The notes under the pieces are model-generated. The model did not search any database. It had not been told where the DNA came from and saw only the letters and a program-made list of their open reading frames with translations. Source: an uncultured Clostridia bacterium (lineage in GTDB: Bacteria; Bacillota; Clostridia; Christensenellales; CAG-138). Taken from it: a stretch of DNA of 64,000 bases. The DNA is taken from assembly GCA_944366945.1 (NCBI GenBank), contig CALVWJ010000009.1, positions 16,505 through 80,504 on the forward strand. The letters are read 5' to 3'. Each line of letters starts with the position of its first letter. The stretch's first letter is position 1. This document shows positions 1 to 8,290 of the stretch, piece after piece. The position numbers and the translations under genes are program-made.

Positions 1-671
1 GCATGACGCAGTATGATCAGTCGTTCGAAGAACGCGTCAAGATTGCGTTTGCGCCCGAAAGCATTGAAAACACGTTGGGCGCATATCTTGCATCCTTGGG
101 AAAAACGCAGCTGCGCATTGCGGAAACCGAGAAATATGCGCACGTTACATTCTTTTTCAATGGCGGCGTAGAAGCGCCGAATCCTGGAGAGGACCGCGTG
201 CTCATTCCATCGCCGAAGGTCGCGACCTATGATCTCAAACCGGAAATGAGCGCGTATGAAGTCGCGGCGGAGGCCGTAAAGCGGGTGGAAAGCGGGAAAT
301 ATGACGTAATGATCCTCAACTTTGCTAACCCGGACATGGTAGGACATACGGGCGTTATGGAAGCTGCAGAAAAGGCGGTCCATGCTGTGGATGCCTGCGT
401 TGCAGAAGTGGTTGAGGCAATTCGAAAGGCGGGCGGCCGCGCGGTGATTACAGCCGATCACGGCAATTGCGAGCAGATGTTTGCGGAGGACGGAACGCCT
501 TTTACGGCGCATACCACAAATCCCGTCCCGTTTATTCTTGTGGATGATGACCGCAAAGGTGCAATGCTCAAGGACGGCGGAAGGCTTTGCGACATTGCGC
601 CTACGTTGCTTGCGCTTATGAACTTGCCAAAGCCGGAGGAAATGACGGGCATAAGCCTTGTGGAAGCCTAA
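1..671 (+). CDS. gpmI: Phosphoglycerate mutase, 2,3-BPG-independent (C-terminal part)
   Basis: This is the C-terminal part of cofactor-independent phosphoglycerate mutase, which interconverts 3- and 2-phosphoglycerate in glycolysis. The reading frame is open to the window edge, so the gene starts upstream; the first Met seen is internal. The metal-binding alkaline-phosphatase-type motifs are visible: GHTGVMEAA, then ADHGNCEQM followed by AHTTNPVP, as in the Mn-dependent enzyme. About 222 residues of a protein usually near 510 are present. It ends with TAA just upstream of the secG promoter, in the gpmI-secG-rnr-smpB order common in Firmicutes. Identification is firm. Confidence 0.95.
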   Translation, partial: MTQYDQSFEERVKIAFAPESIENTLGAYLASLGKTQLRIAETEKYAHVTFFFNGGVEAPNPGEDRVLIPSPKVATYDLKPEMSAYEVAAEAVKRVESGKYDVMILNFANPDMVGHTGVMEAAEKAVHAVDACVAEVVEAIRKAGGRAVITADHGNCEQMFAEDGTPFTAHTTNPVPFILVDDDRKGAMLKDGGRLCDIAPTLLALMNLPKPEEMTGISLVEA

Positions 672-721
672 GCGCAGGAAAAACAAAATGCGCGCAAACG
701 CATGCAGATGCGCAAAAATGC

Positions 722-750
722 TTGCGCTTTCGGCATTTGCATGATATAAT
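722..750 (+). promoter_or_regulatory. Sigma-A type promoter of secG
   Basis: TTGCGC (722-727) and a perfect TATAAT (745-750) are separated by 17 bases and lie 34 bases before the secG start. Confidence 0.6.
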
Positions 751-784
751 GCCCCTTGCAGTCAATAAGGAGGTTGTATATATT

Positions 785-1024
785 ATGGAAACGTTAGGAA
801 TAATCCTTAACATAGTCCTTATTCTCGCTTCCGTGGCGTTGATCGCCGTGGTTTTGATGCAGCAGACGAAGAGCGCAGGGCTTGGTGGCGCGTTTGGCGG
901 CGATACCGCTTCGTTTACGGCGCGGGGCAGAAAAGCCAGCCGAGAAGCCAAGCTCCAGAAGATTACCGTCGTATTGGGCGCCGTGATTGGCGTGTTGGCC
1001 ATTGCGATGATGATCATTAGCTGA
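785..1024 (+). CDS. secG: Preprotein translocase subunit SecG
   Basis: SecG is the small non-essential membrane subunit of the SecYEG protein-export channel. The 79-residue product has two hydrophobic segments (about residues 4-24 and 55-77) around the conserved cytoplasmic loop QQTKSAGLGGAFGGD, which is diagnostic. The ATG at 785 follows AAGGAGG. An in-frame extension upstream to 587 would overlap gpmI and pass through the promoter, so it was not used. A strong terminator follows, so secG appears to be a single-gene transcript between gpmI and rnr. Confidence 0.95.
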   Translation: METLGIILNIVLILASVALIAVVLMQQTKSAGLGGAFGGDTASFTARGRKASREAKLQKITVVLGAVIGVLAIAMMIIS

Positions 1025-1044
1025 ACGGTTCGTTTCGACCTTTG

Positions 1045-1075
1045 AGTGTGCCTGCATGCAAGGCACACTTTTTTT
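1045..1075 (+). terminator. Rho-independent terminator after secG
   Basis: The stem AGTGTGCCT/AGGCACACT with loop GCATGCA is followed by a run of seven T. Confidence 0.85.
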
Positions 1076-1128
1076 GTGCAAAACGGACGAGAGGAGGGAA
1101 CCTCCAGATAGAAAAGAAGGTGAATACG

Positions 1129-3450
1129 ATGAACGAAAATGGAATGGAGAACCGGGTGCTAGAAGCGCTCCGCCGTGAAGGGCGACCGCTCGCGCCAGAA
1201 ACGGTTTTTGAAGCATTTGAAGCAGAGGAACGCGACGCGGTTGCATCTGCCGTGGAACAGCTGTTGGGGGAAAGCAGGCTGATCCTTACGCGCAAACGCA
1301 AACTCGCGCTTCCCGAACAAACGGGGCTAATTTATGGGCGCATCCAAGGCAATGCCAGAGGATATGGCTTTTTTATCCCGGAAGATGGGAGCCCGGATCT
1401 GTTTATCCCCGCAGACGCGATGCACGGCGCAATGCACGGCGACAAAGTTTGGGTAAGGCAAGCGGATACGGTCAGCCGCAATGGAAACGCAGAGGCAGAA
1501 GTGATGCTGATTGCCATCCGCGCACAAGCAAATATCGTAGGGACGTTTGAGCAAGGGCAGGGCGCGCCAGGCGGCTATGTGATCCCGGATGATTCGCGGA
1601 TTTATTCGGATCTGCTCGTTTATGAAGCTGCGAGCGGTGGCGCAAAACATGGCGATAAAGTGGTTGCAAAGATCACGCAGTATCCAGATGGCAGGCGTCC
1701 CTTAATGGGTGAGGTGATCGAGGTACTGGGCGGAAAAGACGAGGCTGGAACGGATATTCTGTCCGTTATAAGGCGCATGGACTTGCCCGAAGCATTTACC
1801 AAGGCATCCCTGCGCCAGGCTCGCACCTTGAATAAACCGGTAGACGCGGATGCGATTGCACGGCGCGAAGATTTGCGCGGCCAATGCATTATCACGATTG
1901 ACGGCGCGGATGCAAAGGATCTGGATGACGCGGTGTCATTGAAAAAGCTGAAGGATGGCTGGCTGCTTTGCGTACACATCGCGGATGTAAGCTACTATGT
2001 GCATCCAGGAACAGCGCTCGATGCAGATGCGTATAAGCGCGGCACGAGCGTGTATTTCCCAGACCGTGTGCTTCCGATGTTTCCGCCGGAGGTAAGCAAT
2101 GGCGTATGCTCGCTCAATGAAGGCACGGAAAAGCTGACCCTTTCCTGCTTTATGGAAATTGGGAAAAATGGGAAAGTTCTGGCGCACCGCTTTTCAGAAA
2201 CGGTAATTCGAACCGCGCACCGGATGACGTATGATGCCGTAAACGCAATTTTTGATGGCGATGCCGCACTGCGTGAAAAATATGCGGATGTTGTGCCGAT
2301 GCTGGAGGAAATGCGCGCTTTAATGCAATTGCTCAATGCGCAGCGCGTGAAGCGCGGCAGCCTTGATTTTGATCTGGATGAAGCGAAAATTACGCTCAAT
2401 GCGGCAGGAAAACCCACGGAGGTTTCCATTGCAACGCGCGGCCCCGCCAACCGGATGATTGAAGAATTCATGCTCATTGCAAACGAAACCGTAGCGGCGC
2501 ATGCGTTTTCCATGGGCTTTCCGCTGATCTACCGCGTGCATGAAACGCCGGATAAGACAAAGCTCGCAGATCTCAACGCATTTTTAAATACGCTGGGATA
2601 TGGCATGAAAAACGTAGGCAATGTAAAGGCGCAGACGTTCCAGCGCATCCTTCAAAAGGCGAAGGGCACAAAGGAGGAAAATGTTGTGAACCGCGTGGTG
2701 TTGCGCACTATGAAAAAGGCACGCTATGCACCGGAATGCCTGGGCCATTTCGGGTTAGCTGCACCGTGTTATTGCCATTTTACCTCACCTATCCGCCGCT
2801 ATCCCGACCTTATGGTGCACCGGATTCTGCGCGAGATCCTGCGCGGGGAAATGACGAAGGAGCGCATTGATGAATATGGGGAAAAGCTCGGAGAGATTGC
2901 GCAACACTGTTCAGAGCGTGAGGTCGCCGCGATGGAGGCGGAACGCGCCGCAGATGATTTGAAAAAGTGCGAATATATGCAAACTCGCATTGGAACGGTG
3001 GAAACAGGCATTATATCGGGTGTAGCGCAATACGGGTTTTTTGTTCAGCTGAGCAACACGGTTGAGGGGATGGTGCGGGTATCCTCAATCGCGGGGGATT
3101 TTTACGTTTGTGATATGAAAAACTATCGCATGGTGGGCCGGAATTCCAAGCGCGTGTTTCGGCTCGGAGATCCTGTGCGCGTGCGTGTTGCCAGCGTAGA
3201 CCTTGAAAACAGCAACGTGGATTTTGAGCTCGTTTCCAGCGCAAACGGCGGGGAAGCAAAGCTGCAAAACGGCCATAAGGGCAAAGAAGTGCAGCATAAA
3301 TCCAAAGCCGGAGCAAAAAGAAAGCAGATGGAGGAGCCACCTTCCGGAAAGGAAGAAAAGCCACAAGCTGCAAAACAAAAGCAAGGCGCTTCACGCCGCC
3401 GCCGCTCCAGAAACCCGGCCGGCAAAGTTGCAAAGGATGCGGGCAAATAG
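1129..3450 (+). CDS. rnr: Ribonuclease R
   Basis: RNase R is a processive 3'-5' exoribonuclease that degrades structured RNA and works with SmpB-tmRNA on stalled messages. The 773-residue product has an N-terminal winged-helix/cold-shock region, a central RNB domain with GADAKDLDDAVS and HIADVSYYV (metal-binding Asp cluster), the FTSPIRRYPDLMVHR motif, and a C-terminal S1 domain (TGIISGVAQYGFFVQL). The last 70 residues or so are very Lys/Arg-rich, typical of RNase R tails. The ATG at 1129 follows GAAGG; a longer frame from 1042 would begin inside the terminator. smpB and ssrA follow directly, the usual trans-translation cluster. Confidence 0.95.
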   Translation: MNENGMENRVLEALRREGRPLAPETVFEAFEAEERDAVASAVEQLLGESRLILTRKRKLALPEQTGLIYGRIQGNARGYGFFIPEDGSPDLFIPADAMHGAMHGDKVWVRQADTVSRNGNAEAEVMLIAIRAQANIVGTFEQGQGAPGGYVIPDDSRIYSDLLVYEAASGGAKHGDKVVAKITQYPDGRRPLMGEVIEVLGGKDEAGTDILSVIRRMDLPEAFTKASLRQARTLNKPVDADAIARREDLRGQCIITIDGADAKDLDDAVSLKKLKDGWLLCVHIADVSYYVHPGTALDADAYKRGTSVYFPDRVLPMFPPEVSNGVCSLNEGTEKLTLSCFMEIGKNGKVLAHRFSETVIRTAHRMTYDAVNAIFDGDAALREKYADVVPMLEEMRALMQLLNAQRVKRGSLDFDLDEAKITLNAAGKPTEVSIATRGPANRMIEEFMLIANETVAAHAFSMGFPLIYRVHETPDKTKLADLNAFLNTLGYGMKNVGNVKAQTFQRILQKAKGTKEENVVNRVVLRTMKKARYAPECLGHFGLAAPCYCHFTSPIRRYPDLMVHRILREILRGEMTKERIDEYGEKLGEIAQHCSEREVAAMEAERAADDLKKCEYMQTRIGTVETGIISGVAQYGFFVQLSNTVEGMVRVSSIAGDFYVCDMKNYRMVGRNSKRVFRLGDPVRVRVASVDLENSNVDFELVSSANGGEAKLQNGHKGKEVQHKSKAGAKRKQMEEPPSGKEEKPQAAKQKQGASRRRRSRNPAGKVAKDAGK

Positions 3451-3456
3451 TATAAT
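3428..3456 (+). promoter_or_regulatory. Promoter of smpB
   Basis: TTGCAA (3428-3433), a 17-base spacer and perfect TATAAT (3451-3456). It overlaps the rnr stop codon, so smpB can be transcribed independently as well as by read-through. Confidence 0.55.
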
Positions 3457-3483
3457 AAAGCGATGGAGAAAGGGGTGAATCCG

Positions 3484-3948
3484 GTGCCGGTAAAGAAAGG
3501 TGTGCGGCAGATTGCGGAAAACCGCAAGGCAAGGCACGAATACTTCATCGAGGATACATATGAATGCGGCTTAGCGCTCGTAGGCACGGAGGTGAAGAGC
3601 ATCCGAGCCGGCAAGGTAAACCTCAAGGATTCCTATGCGCAGGTAAAGAACGGGGAAGCCTTTATCATTGGCATGCATGTAAGCCCCTACGAGCAGGGAA
3701 ACATTTTCAACGCGGATCCGTTTCGGCAGCGCAAGCTTCTGCTTCATAAGCAAGAAATTCGCAAATTGAATGCGCTTGCACAAACCGAAGGCTATAGCCT
3801 TATTCCACTAAGGCTCTATCTGCGCGATGGGCGCGTAAAGATGGAACTTGCGGTTGCAAAAGGGAAAAAGCTCTATGATAAGCGGCAGAGCATTGCAGAA
3901 CGCGATGCAAAACGCGATATGGAACGCCGCATGAAGAATGCGGATTGA
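3484..3948 (+). CDS. smpB: SsrA-binding protein SmpB
   Basis: SmpB binds the tRNA-like end of tmRNA and delivers it to stalled ribosomes. The 154-residue product carries the family signatures [34 protein letters not shown] and YEQGN, and ends in a basic tail ([21 protein letters not shown]) that enters the mRNA channel. I chose GTG at 3484 because GGAGAAAGGGG ends 8 bases upstream and the product then begins like other SmpB proteins; ATG 3463 lies before that ribosome-binding site. Its partner RNA ssrA follows 82 bases downstream. Confidence 0.93.
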   Translation: MPVKKGVRQIAENRKARHEYFIEDTYECGLALVGTEVKSIRAGKVNLKDSYAQVKNGEAFIIGMHVSPYEQGNIFNADPFRQRKLLLHKQEIRKLNALAQTEGYSLIPLRLYLRDGRVKMELAVAKGKKLYDKRQSIAERDAKRDMERRMKNAD

Positions 3949-3973
3949 GGTTTTTCCAAACACGTAGTATAAT
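3945..3973 (+). promoter_or_regulatory. Promoter of ssrA
   Basis: TTGAGG (3945-3950), a 17-base spacer and TATAAT (3968-3973). It overlaps the smpB stop codon and lies about 57 bases before the mature tmRNA 5' end. Confidence 0.6.
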
Positions 3974-4030
3974 AGTAAAAACAAAACATGCGCTTGTGAG
4001 CGGCATTGTATGATTCCAAGTGCATGCCAA

Positions 4031-4382
4031 GGGGCCGTAAATGGTTTCGACGGGGATCGCTGAAGCCGGATAAGCGAGCCGAAGCCCCGCGCTTCGTTAA
4101 AAGCGGGAAATTAAAAATAACTGACGAATCTAATTTCGTACCTGTCGCTGCTTAAGCAGTGACCGTCCGTCCCCGGTTGCCCACGACCGGGATCACGGGC
4201 GTCATCAATGTGGGGAACCAGCTTGCGTAAGCTTTGCCGCAAGTGGGATTTCATGAAGCTACCAAAGTCTTGACCCTGCCGTTGGGGGCATGATGGAGGG
4301 AATGCCAAAACACCGGCTACGCTCGTAGAAAGTCTTGTGGACGGATTTTCGGACAGGAGTTCGACTCTCCTCGGCTCCACCA
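4031..4382 (+). ncRNA. ssrA: Transfer-messenger RNA (tmRNA)
   Basis: tmRNA rescues stalled ribosomes and adds a degradation tag. The 5' end GGGGCCGTAAATGGTTTCGA and the 3' end with GTTCGACTCTCC and encoded CCA form the tRNA-Ala-like domain. The tag reading frame lies at 4123-4155 and most likely reads DESNFVPVAA-stop, taking GAC as the resume codon after ATAACT. The tag ends VPVAA instead of the common ALAA. The gene directly follows rnr-smpB and is closed by a strong terminator. Confidence 0.95.
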
Positions 4383-4389
4383 GATGAGA

Positions 4390-4434
4390 ACCGCAATTTT
4401 GATACAAAGCGTATCAAGGTTGCGGTACTTTTTT
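4390..4434 (+). terminator. Rho-independent terminator after ssrA
   Basis: A long stem pairs ACCGCAA with TTGCGGT and, inside it, TTGATAC with GTATCAA. It is followed by a T-rich tract. Confidence 0.85.
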
Positions 4435-4452
4435 GTGTAAACAGCCTGTTCA

Positions 4453-4554
4453 GATAACTGGATCTGGCCACTCACAGTCATCGACACCGTTACTGTCCTT
4501 CGGGATGGGCTGCTGACGTTCAAATTTAAGGCGAGGTATGAGATTATGGCATGA
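4453..4554 (+). pseudogene. Serine recombinase C-terminal remnant
   Basis: A 33-codon open stretch ending in TGA reads like the tail of large serine recombinases (VIDTVTVLRDG followed by LTFKFKARYEI). No start or upstream part is present. It lies immediately 3' of ssrA, a classic integration site, so it probably marks an old element junction. The call rests on resemblance of a short sequence only. Confidence 0.4.
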
Positions 4555-4582
4555 TCAAAGAGTTAGAGCATAACCCACAGGT

Positions 4583-5263
4583 TTAGTGGCCTGTGGATTC
4601 TGCTTTTCGTTTGATAAATAATTTAATTGTTATAATTATGATTGTCAGATAGATCAAAGCGCTGGAGATAGCAGATAGGGTAATCATGCTGCTTCCTTCA
4701 CCTGCGTCGGAATTGACCATGATCAGTGTGTTCTGAAGAGTTAGGATAGAAACAAAGGCATCAATTAGGTTGATGGTCCTCAGCTCGTGGATCAGTGGGT
4801 GATATACCCTGCATCTCCGCATATTGACAATGGCCATGGTGATTTTATAGGTAGTATACGCCGCCATAGCGATAGCGGGAATCAGTCCCATGTTGGTTGG
4901 CTTTTGCATCAAAACCATCAGAGAGATCGGTGCAATCAAGACGATGTTCATCGCAAGCAGCGTAGCGGAACTGATGGAAAAGGCCTTCTGCCTCCACAGC
5001 TGCTGCGTATCTGCGTCCTCTGTTCTGGTCACATATTCTGTATGCAGAACCATCCCTCAAACGGAAACCAGCAGCAGGTAATATACGCAAATACTACCGT
5101 GCCAAATCGAAGATACATCCATTCCCATATACCCATGATATGCGGCGAAGATTACGGTGATGCAAAGAGAAACCCAGGCGCCCACAAAGGTTTTGAACCT
5201 GTAATCTTTATTCCATTTTTCTCGGAACTGTTTGAACTGCGGGGGGTTCATCTGTTTCTTCAT
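4583..5263 (-). pseudogene. Membrane protein gene interrupted by an in-frame TGA
   Basis: Two open stretches on the minus strand (start to 5057, and 5053 to 4583) lie in one reading frame, separated only by a TGA stop at 5057-5059. Read through, the product is about 226 residues with an N-terminal soluble part (KQFREKWNKDYRFKTFVGAW) and about six hydrophobic segments. I recall similar unnamed membrane proteins encoded beside TetR regulators in Clostridia, where the stop position probably holds Arg (CGA to TGA). The start lies inside the 3' end of the tetR-type gene, so the two are probably co-transcribed. Function is unknown; whether any full-length protein is made is doubtful. Confidence 0.6.
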
Positions 5264-5861
5264 ATCGTATTTTCTTGACTCCCTCAAATGGACGAATGCA
5301 TTCCTCGATCACGCTAGCAACCATCTCTACGGAATCCCGGCAATCTGCGGTAATCCACTCCCGGACAATGGCAGCGGTGCCTTCGATGTAATAGGCGATG
5401 TAGTATTTCCAGTAAGACTCCGGGACGTCAAAACGCTGAAAAATCGGCTCTACAATGTACTTCTTGATATAGTCGAATTTCAGATTGGCCTGCATTTCCA
5501 TGGGGTTGCGAAACGCCACCCGATAGAGGTCTTTGTGTTCGCTGACAAACCGCAGGTACGGGTGTAAATAGTCCTGCTTGATCAGAATCAGATTGGATAA
5601 ATCGGTGTGGCCAATTTCTTCGGCAATCCCCTTTTTTTCTGCAAAACAGGCCGAAAACCTTTGATTGACCATTTCCACCGTCTCGTTGACCAGATCGGCG
5701 ATCGTTTCATAGTGGAGATAAAATGTGGATCGGTTCACGCCCGCTTTTTGACAAATCTCCTTTACCGTGATATATTCCAGATCCTTCTCCTTCAGCAGAG
5801 AGATCAGCGCCTCATCCATGCGGAGGGCGGTGTGAAAATATTTGCTCTCTGATTTGTTCAT
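5208..5861 (-). CDS. TetR/AcrR family transcriptional regulator
   Basis: A 217-residue regulator with an N-terminal TetR helix-turn-helix (about residues 10-55; TVKEICQKAGVNRSTFYLHY is the recognition region) and a ligand-binding domain of the type with a conserved YYIAYYIEGTAAIVREWI segment. ATG at 5861 follows GGAGGGCGGCGGG. It overlaps the downstream membrane-protein gene by about 55 bases and follows a small membrane-protein gene, suggesting a minus-strand operon 6242 to 4583. It probably represses this operon; the ligand is unknown. Confidence 0.85.
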   Translation of the reverse strand: MNKSESKYFHTALRMDEALISLLKEKDLEYITVKEICQKAGVNRSTFYLHYETIADLVNETVEMVNQRFSACFAEKKGIAEEIGHTDLSNLILIKQDYLHPYLRFVSEHKDLYRVAFRNPMEMQANLKFDYIKKYIVEPIFQRFDVPESYWKYYIAYYIEGTAAIVREWITADCRDSVEMVASVIEECIRPFEGVKKIRYEETDEPPAVQTVPRKME

Positions 5862-5882
5862 ATCCCGCCGCCCTCCTTCCGC

Positions 5883-6242
5883 TTATTCGGCTTCCTCACT
5901 GATTTCTTTTGCTAGCTGGACAATTTCAAAGGCATACTTGTGCTTACCGTTTTCCAGCAGTTTCCGGTAGATGGGATAATTGACCCCTACACCCACAAGG
6001 CCGAGAACGCCGACGATTACGCCAATGACTAACATGGTCTGGCTTCCATCGCCAAGTACCCCCATAGAAAAGCACATCCCCACGCCCAGCACAAGAGCCA
6101 TCAGCGTCCCGAAGGTATAGGCAAAAATATTCGCCGCGCTTTTGGCCTTGCGATCCAGCTTTTTTAAGGCCACTACTTTGGAGGCGTTTTTCGGTGCGTA
6201 TTCATTGGCGATGGATTCGGCAAAAATTTTATCCGTGTTCAT
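5883..6242 (-). CDS. Small two-helix membrane protein
   Basis: A 119-residue protein of unknown function. The N-terminal 40 residues are charged (NEYAPKNASKVVALKKLDRK), then come two hydrophobic helices (about 45-68 and 74-95) and a charged tail (KYAFEIVQLAKEISEEAE). Two ATGs lie in frame. AAAGGAG is 1 base before ATG 6248 but about 7 before ATG 6242, so 6242 is used. It sits 21 bases upstream of the tetR-type gene and is probably in the same transcript. Confidence 0.6.
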   Translation of the reverse strand: MNTDKIFAESIANEYAPKNASKVVALKKLDRKAKSAANIFAYTFGTLMALVLGVGMCFSMGVLGDGSQTMLVIGVIVGVLGLVGVGVNYPIYRKLLENGKHKYAFEIVQLAKEISEEAE

Positions 6243-6854
6243 ATTCATTCTCCTTTGGTCGAGATTGATTTCAGCTTTTGCTGACAGGATAAGCATATCC
6301 CTTTTCCCAAAGAAACGGAACAACACATTGGAAGATTTGTGTTGATTTCTGCGGCTCAAGCAGAAAAAATCCACTAATTATAAGCCTCCTTTCCGCTGCC
6401 ACCTTTGGTTTTAGAGGGATCACATGTATCACAATTAGGGCCATTTACCAGAGTAAATCGCCCTAATGTATCGGCGGCCAAAAAAGAAGGAAAACATTTC
6501 AATGATATTCCACAGCAATGGCAGATAGAGGATGTATAAGAAAGACTAACCGCCCCGAACTCGAATCAAGCTGACAGCAGATATGGAAAGAGAAAGCAAA
6601 CCTGCCGGCAGCATTCACGTTGCATGGATGGCGGCGGCTCCTTTGCCATGATACCCGGTGTTGACAGTTTTCGAAAGATCGAAGAAATACCACCGAAAAA
6701 TGAACCCCACATAAAAAGAAAAAAACATGATTACAGCAGATAGTGAAATGACCCCTCTATGCTCCTACTTTTTGCTCTTAAAACATTAGACAACATGCTG
6801 ACAACAAGCAAAACGATTCTCGCTCAAAAAACAAACCCATTCTCGCGTCTTTAG
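6243..6854. other. Intergenic stretch without a supported gene
   Basis: No open frame with a start, ribosome-binding site and recognisable product was found on either strand. Base composition is low in GC and resembles decayed mobile-element DNA. Confidence 0.4.
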
Positions 6855-7223
6855 GCGTTACCCTTTCCTAAAATCATCTTTTATAAACTTATCAATGAAA
6901 TATTCTCTTCACACAATGAAATTGCTCTGTATACCGTATCAATTGCAAGCGGCATAGGGACATTTCTAACGTTGAAGATTGGAATAAAGTTTTCCAAAGA
7001 CCAGACATATGTAAATGTTATCTTATCCGATGACAAGGAATCCATCACTGCCTTACTGGAGTTATTATGCGAAAATAGGATAACAAATCTGGCAACAGAC
7101 GGTTATACACGTGATTGGCAAAAAACAGTTGCCGTTACCGCCTATGCGGCAACGAAAGAGCAGAGCCGTTTGATTGATAGATATCTGTTAAGCTGCAGCA
7201 CAAAGTTTAAAAGACTGATTTAA
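6855..7223 (+). pseudogene. C-terminal fragment of an unknown protein
   Basis: The frame is open from just after a TAG at 6852 to a stop at 7223 (122 codons). The only standard start is TTG at 6972, without a ribosome-binding site, giving 83 residues. The upstream part contains a hydrophobic stretch (TVSIASGIGTFLTLKIG), so the visible ORF is probably the tail of a longer, truncated membrane protein. No family was recognised. Confidence 0.3.
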
Positions 7224-7262
7224 AAACAGTGAAAGAACTTATCGAACTTAGGCAAGAACCTC

Positions 7263-7469
7263 GTGCTGTTTATGCCCGGGGATTTCATTTTCTGGACAAA
7301 GACAAACTCTCACTGCGGATGCTGGAACGAGATCCAGCATGTCGGCATTTATATAGAAAACGGACGCTGCAAGCAGTGGGGAAGGCCGGGTTGTCATGAG
7401 AGAAATCTGAGAAAGGAGCAATTGCGATCTGTTTATGTATGCAAGACAAAAATAATGGAGGAAATATGA
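7263..7469 (+). pseudogene. NlpC/P60-type peptidase remnant
   Basis: The 68-codon frame reads GDFIFWTKTNSHCGCWNEIQ followed by HVGIYIENG, closely resembling the His-containing part of NlpC/P60 cell-wall hydrolases carried by Tn916/Tn1549-type elements. The catalytic-Cys half is missing. It ends by overlapping the start of the decayed sortase gene, an arrangement I associate with conjugative elements. Confidence 0.45.
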
Positions 7470-8174
7470 GAAATATAACAAGCATGGCAGTTATTGCCAC
7501 CCTTTCTTGCATTGCCATAATTCTTGGCATATTTGCGCTCAGTGAAAAGTATAATACCGAAAATCAGTCCATTGATATTCTTCCCGTTACGACACCAAAG
7601 CCAGCGGTAACAGATACTATATCTTAGACTCCTATTCTAACACCGCAGAGTTCTCAATCATGGATACTGCCCGGAAACACTACTTCCTCGATAGCACTAT
7701 CAGACGAAGATGGCGACGTTTTTACCCTTACCATTGAAGGAAAAACGTATCTGCCACATATGGCGTCGATGAAGATATTTTAGATCCCCTCGGGGTGGCT
7801 TCCAACTTCTTTCCTGCCCGGACAAGACGGAATGTGTGTGGTGCATGGACACAGAAACCGGATGCATTTGCGGGTGCTGGAAAAGGTAGAGCTTGCCAAT
7901 ACTATCACTGTAACCATGCATGACAAAACGGTCTATACCTATACCATTAGTGACATCAAAATTTATAAAAATACGGCAGCTTTCAAGCTTCACTAACGGA
8001 GGGAAAGTCTTTACTTACGCAATCTGTTATCCATTTCAATATAGCGGAAATGCGCCAGGAAAAATCCCCATAATTACACAAATAGCCACCGCTACTAGAC
8101 ACAATGTTCGTAAAATATGTAAAATTACGAAAATGGCTAAAATAAGCCTGCAACTGTATATCATTCTACACTAA
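7466..8174 (+). pseudogene. Sortase pseudogene
   Basis: A sortase gene is recognisable across several frames. The start MRNITSMAVIATLSCIAI is an N-terminal membrane anchor after GGAGGAAAT. Then come a TAG at 7625, GKTY, YGVDEDILD, LPGQDGMCVVHGHRNRMHLR (7810-7870, holding the catalytic His), VYTYTISDIKIY, and finally AICYPFQYSGNAPGK (8010-8060, holding the catalytic Cys). At least one nonsense codon and three frameshifts separate these blocks, so no active enzyme can be made. The 3' end crosses the left recombination site at 8107. A sortase-type substrate gene lies downstream at 9952. Confidence 0.8.
8107..8131 (+). repeat. Left inverted repeat / crossover site
   Basis: Arms TTCGTAA and TTACGAA flank the core AATATGTAAAA. 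The arms are perfectly inverted. The site lies within the 3' end of the sortase pseudogene. Confidence 0.75.
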
Positions 8175-8191
8175 ATAAAGTACTACGTCAA
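8163..8191 (-). promoter_or_regulatory. Outward-facing promoter inside the invertible segment
   Basis: On the minus strand TTGACG (8191-8186), a 17-base spacer and TAGAAT (8168-8163) match a sigma-A promoter at 10 of 12 positions. It reads leftward over the left crossover site, 34 bases away, antisense to the sortase remnant in the present orientation. Confidence 0.6.
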
Positions 8192-8250
8192 TCAGAATTT
8201 AGGTAGAAGATAGATAACGCTGCGTATTTAGGCGTTTTTTAACAACCTTT

Positions 8251-8272
8251 TTAGCCGTCAAATAAGCCGTCA
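8251..8272 (+). repeat. Tandem TWAGCCGTCA repeats before the integrase gene
   Basis: TTAGCCGTCA (8251-8260) and TAAGCCGTCA (8263-8272) lie 12 bases apart. A third copy, TAAGCCGTCA, lies at 9408-9417 just after the integrase stop codon. They may be arm-type binding sites of the recombinase; this is inference. Confidence 0.4.
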
Positions 8273-8290
8273 GAAAGGAGACATAGGCAA

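Noticed and set aside
587..784. In-frame upstream extension of secG
   Set aside because: It overlaps gpmI and crosses the secG promoter; the ATG at 785 has AAGGAGG and gives a normal-length SecG.
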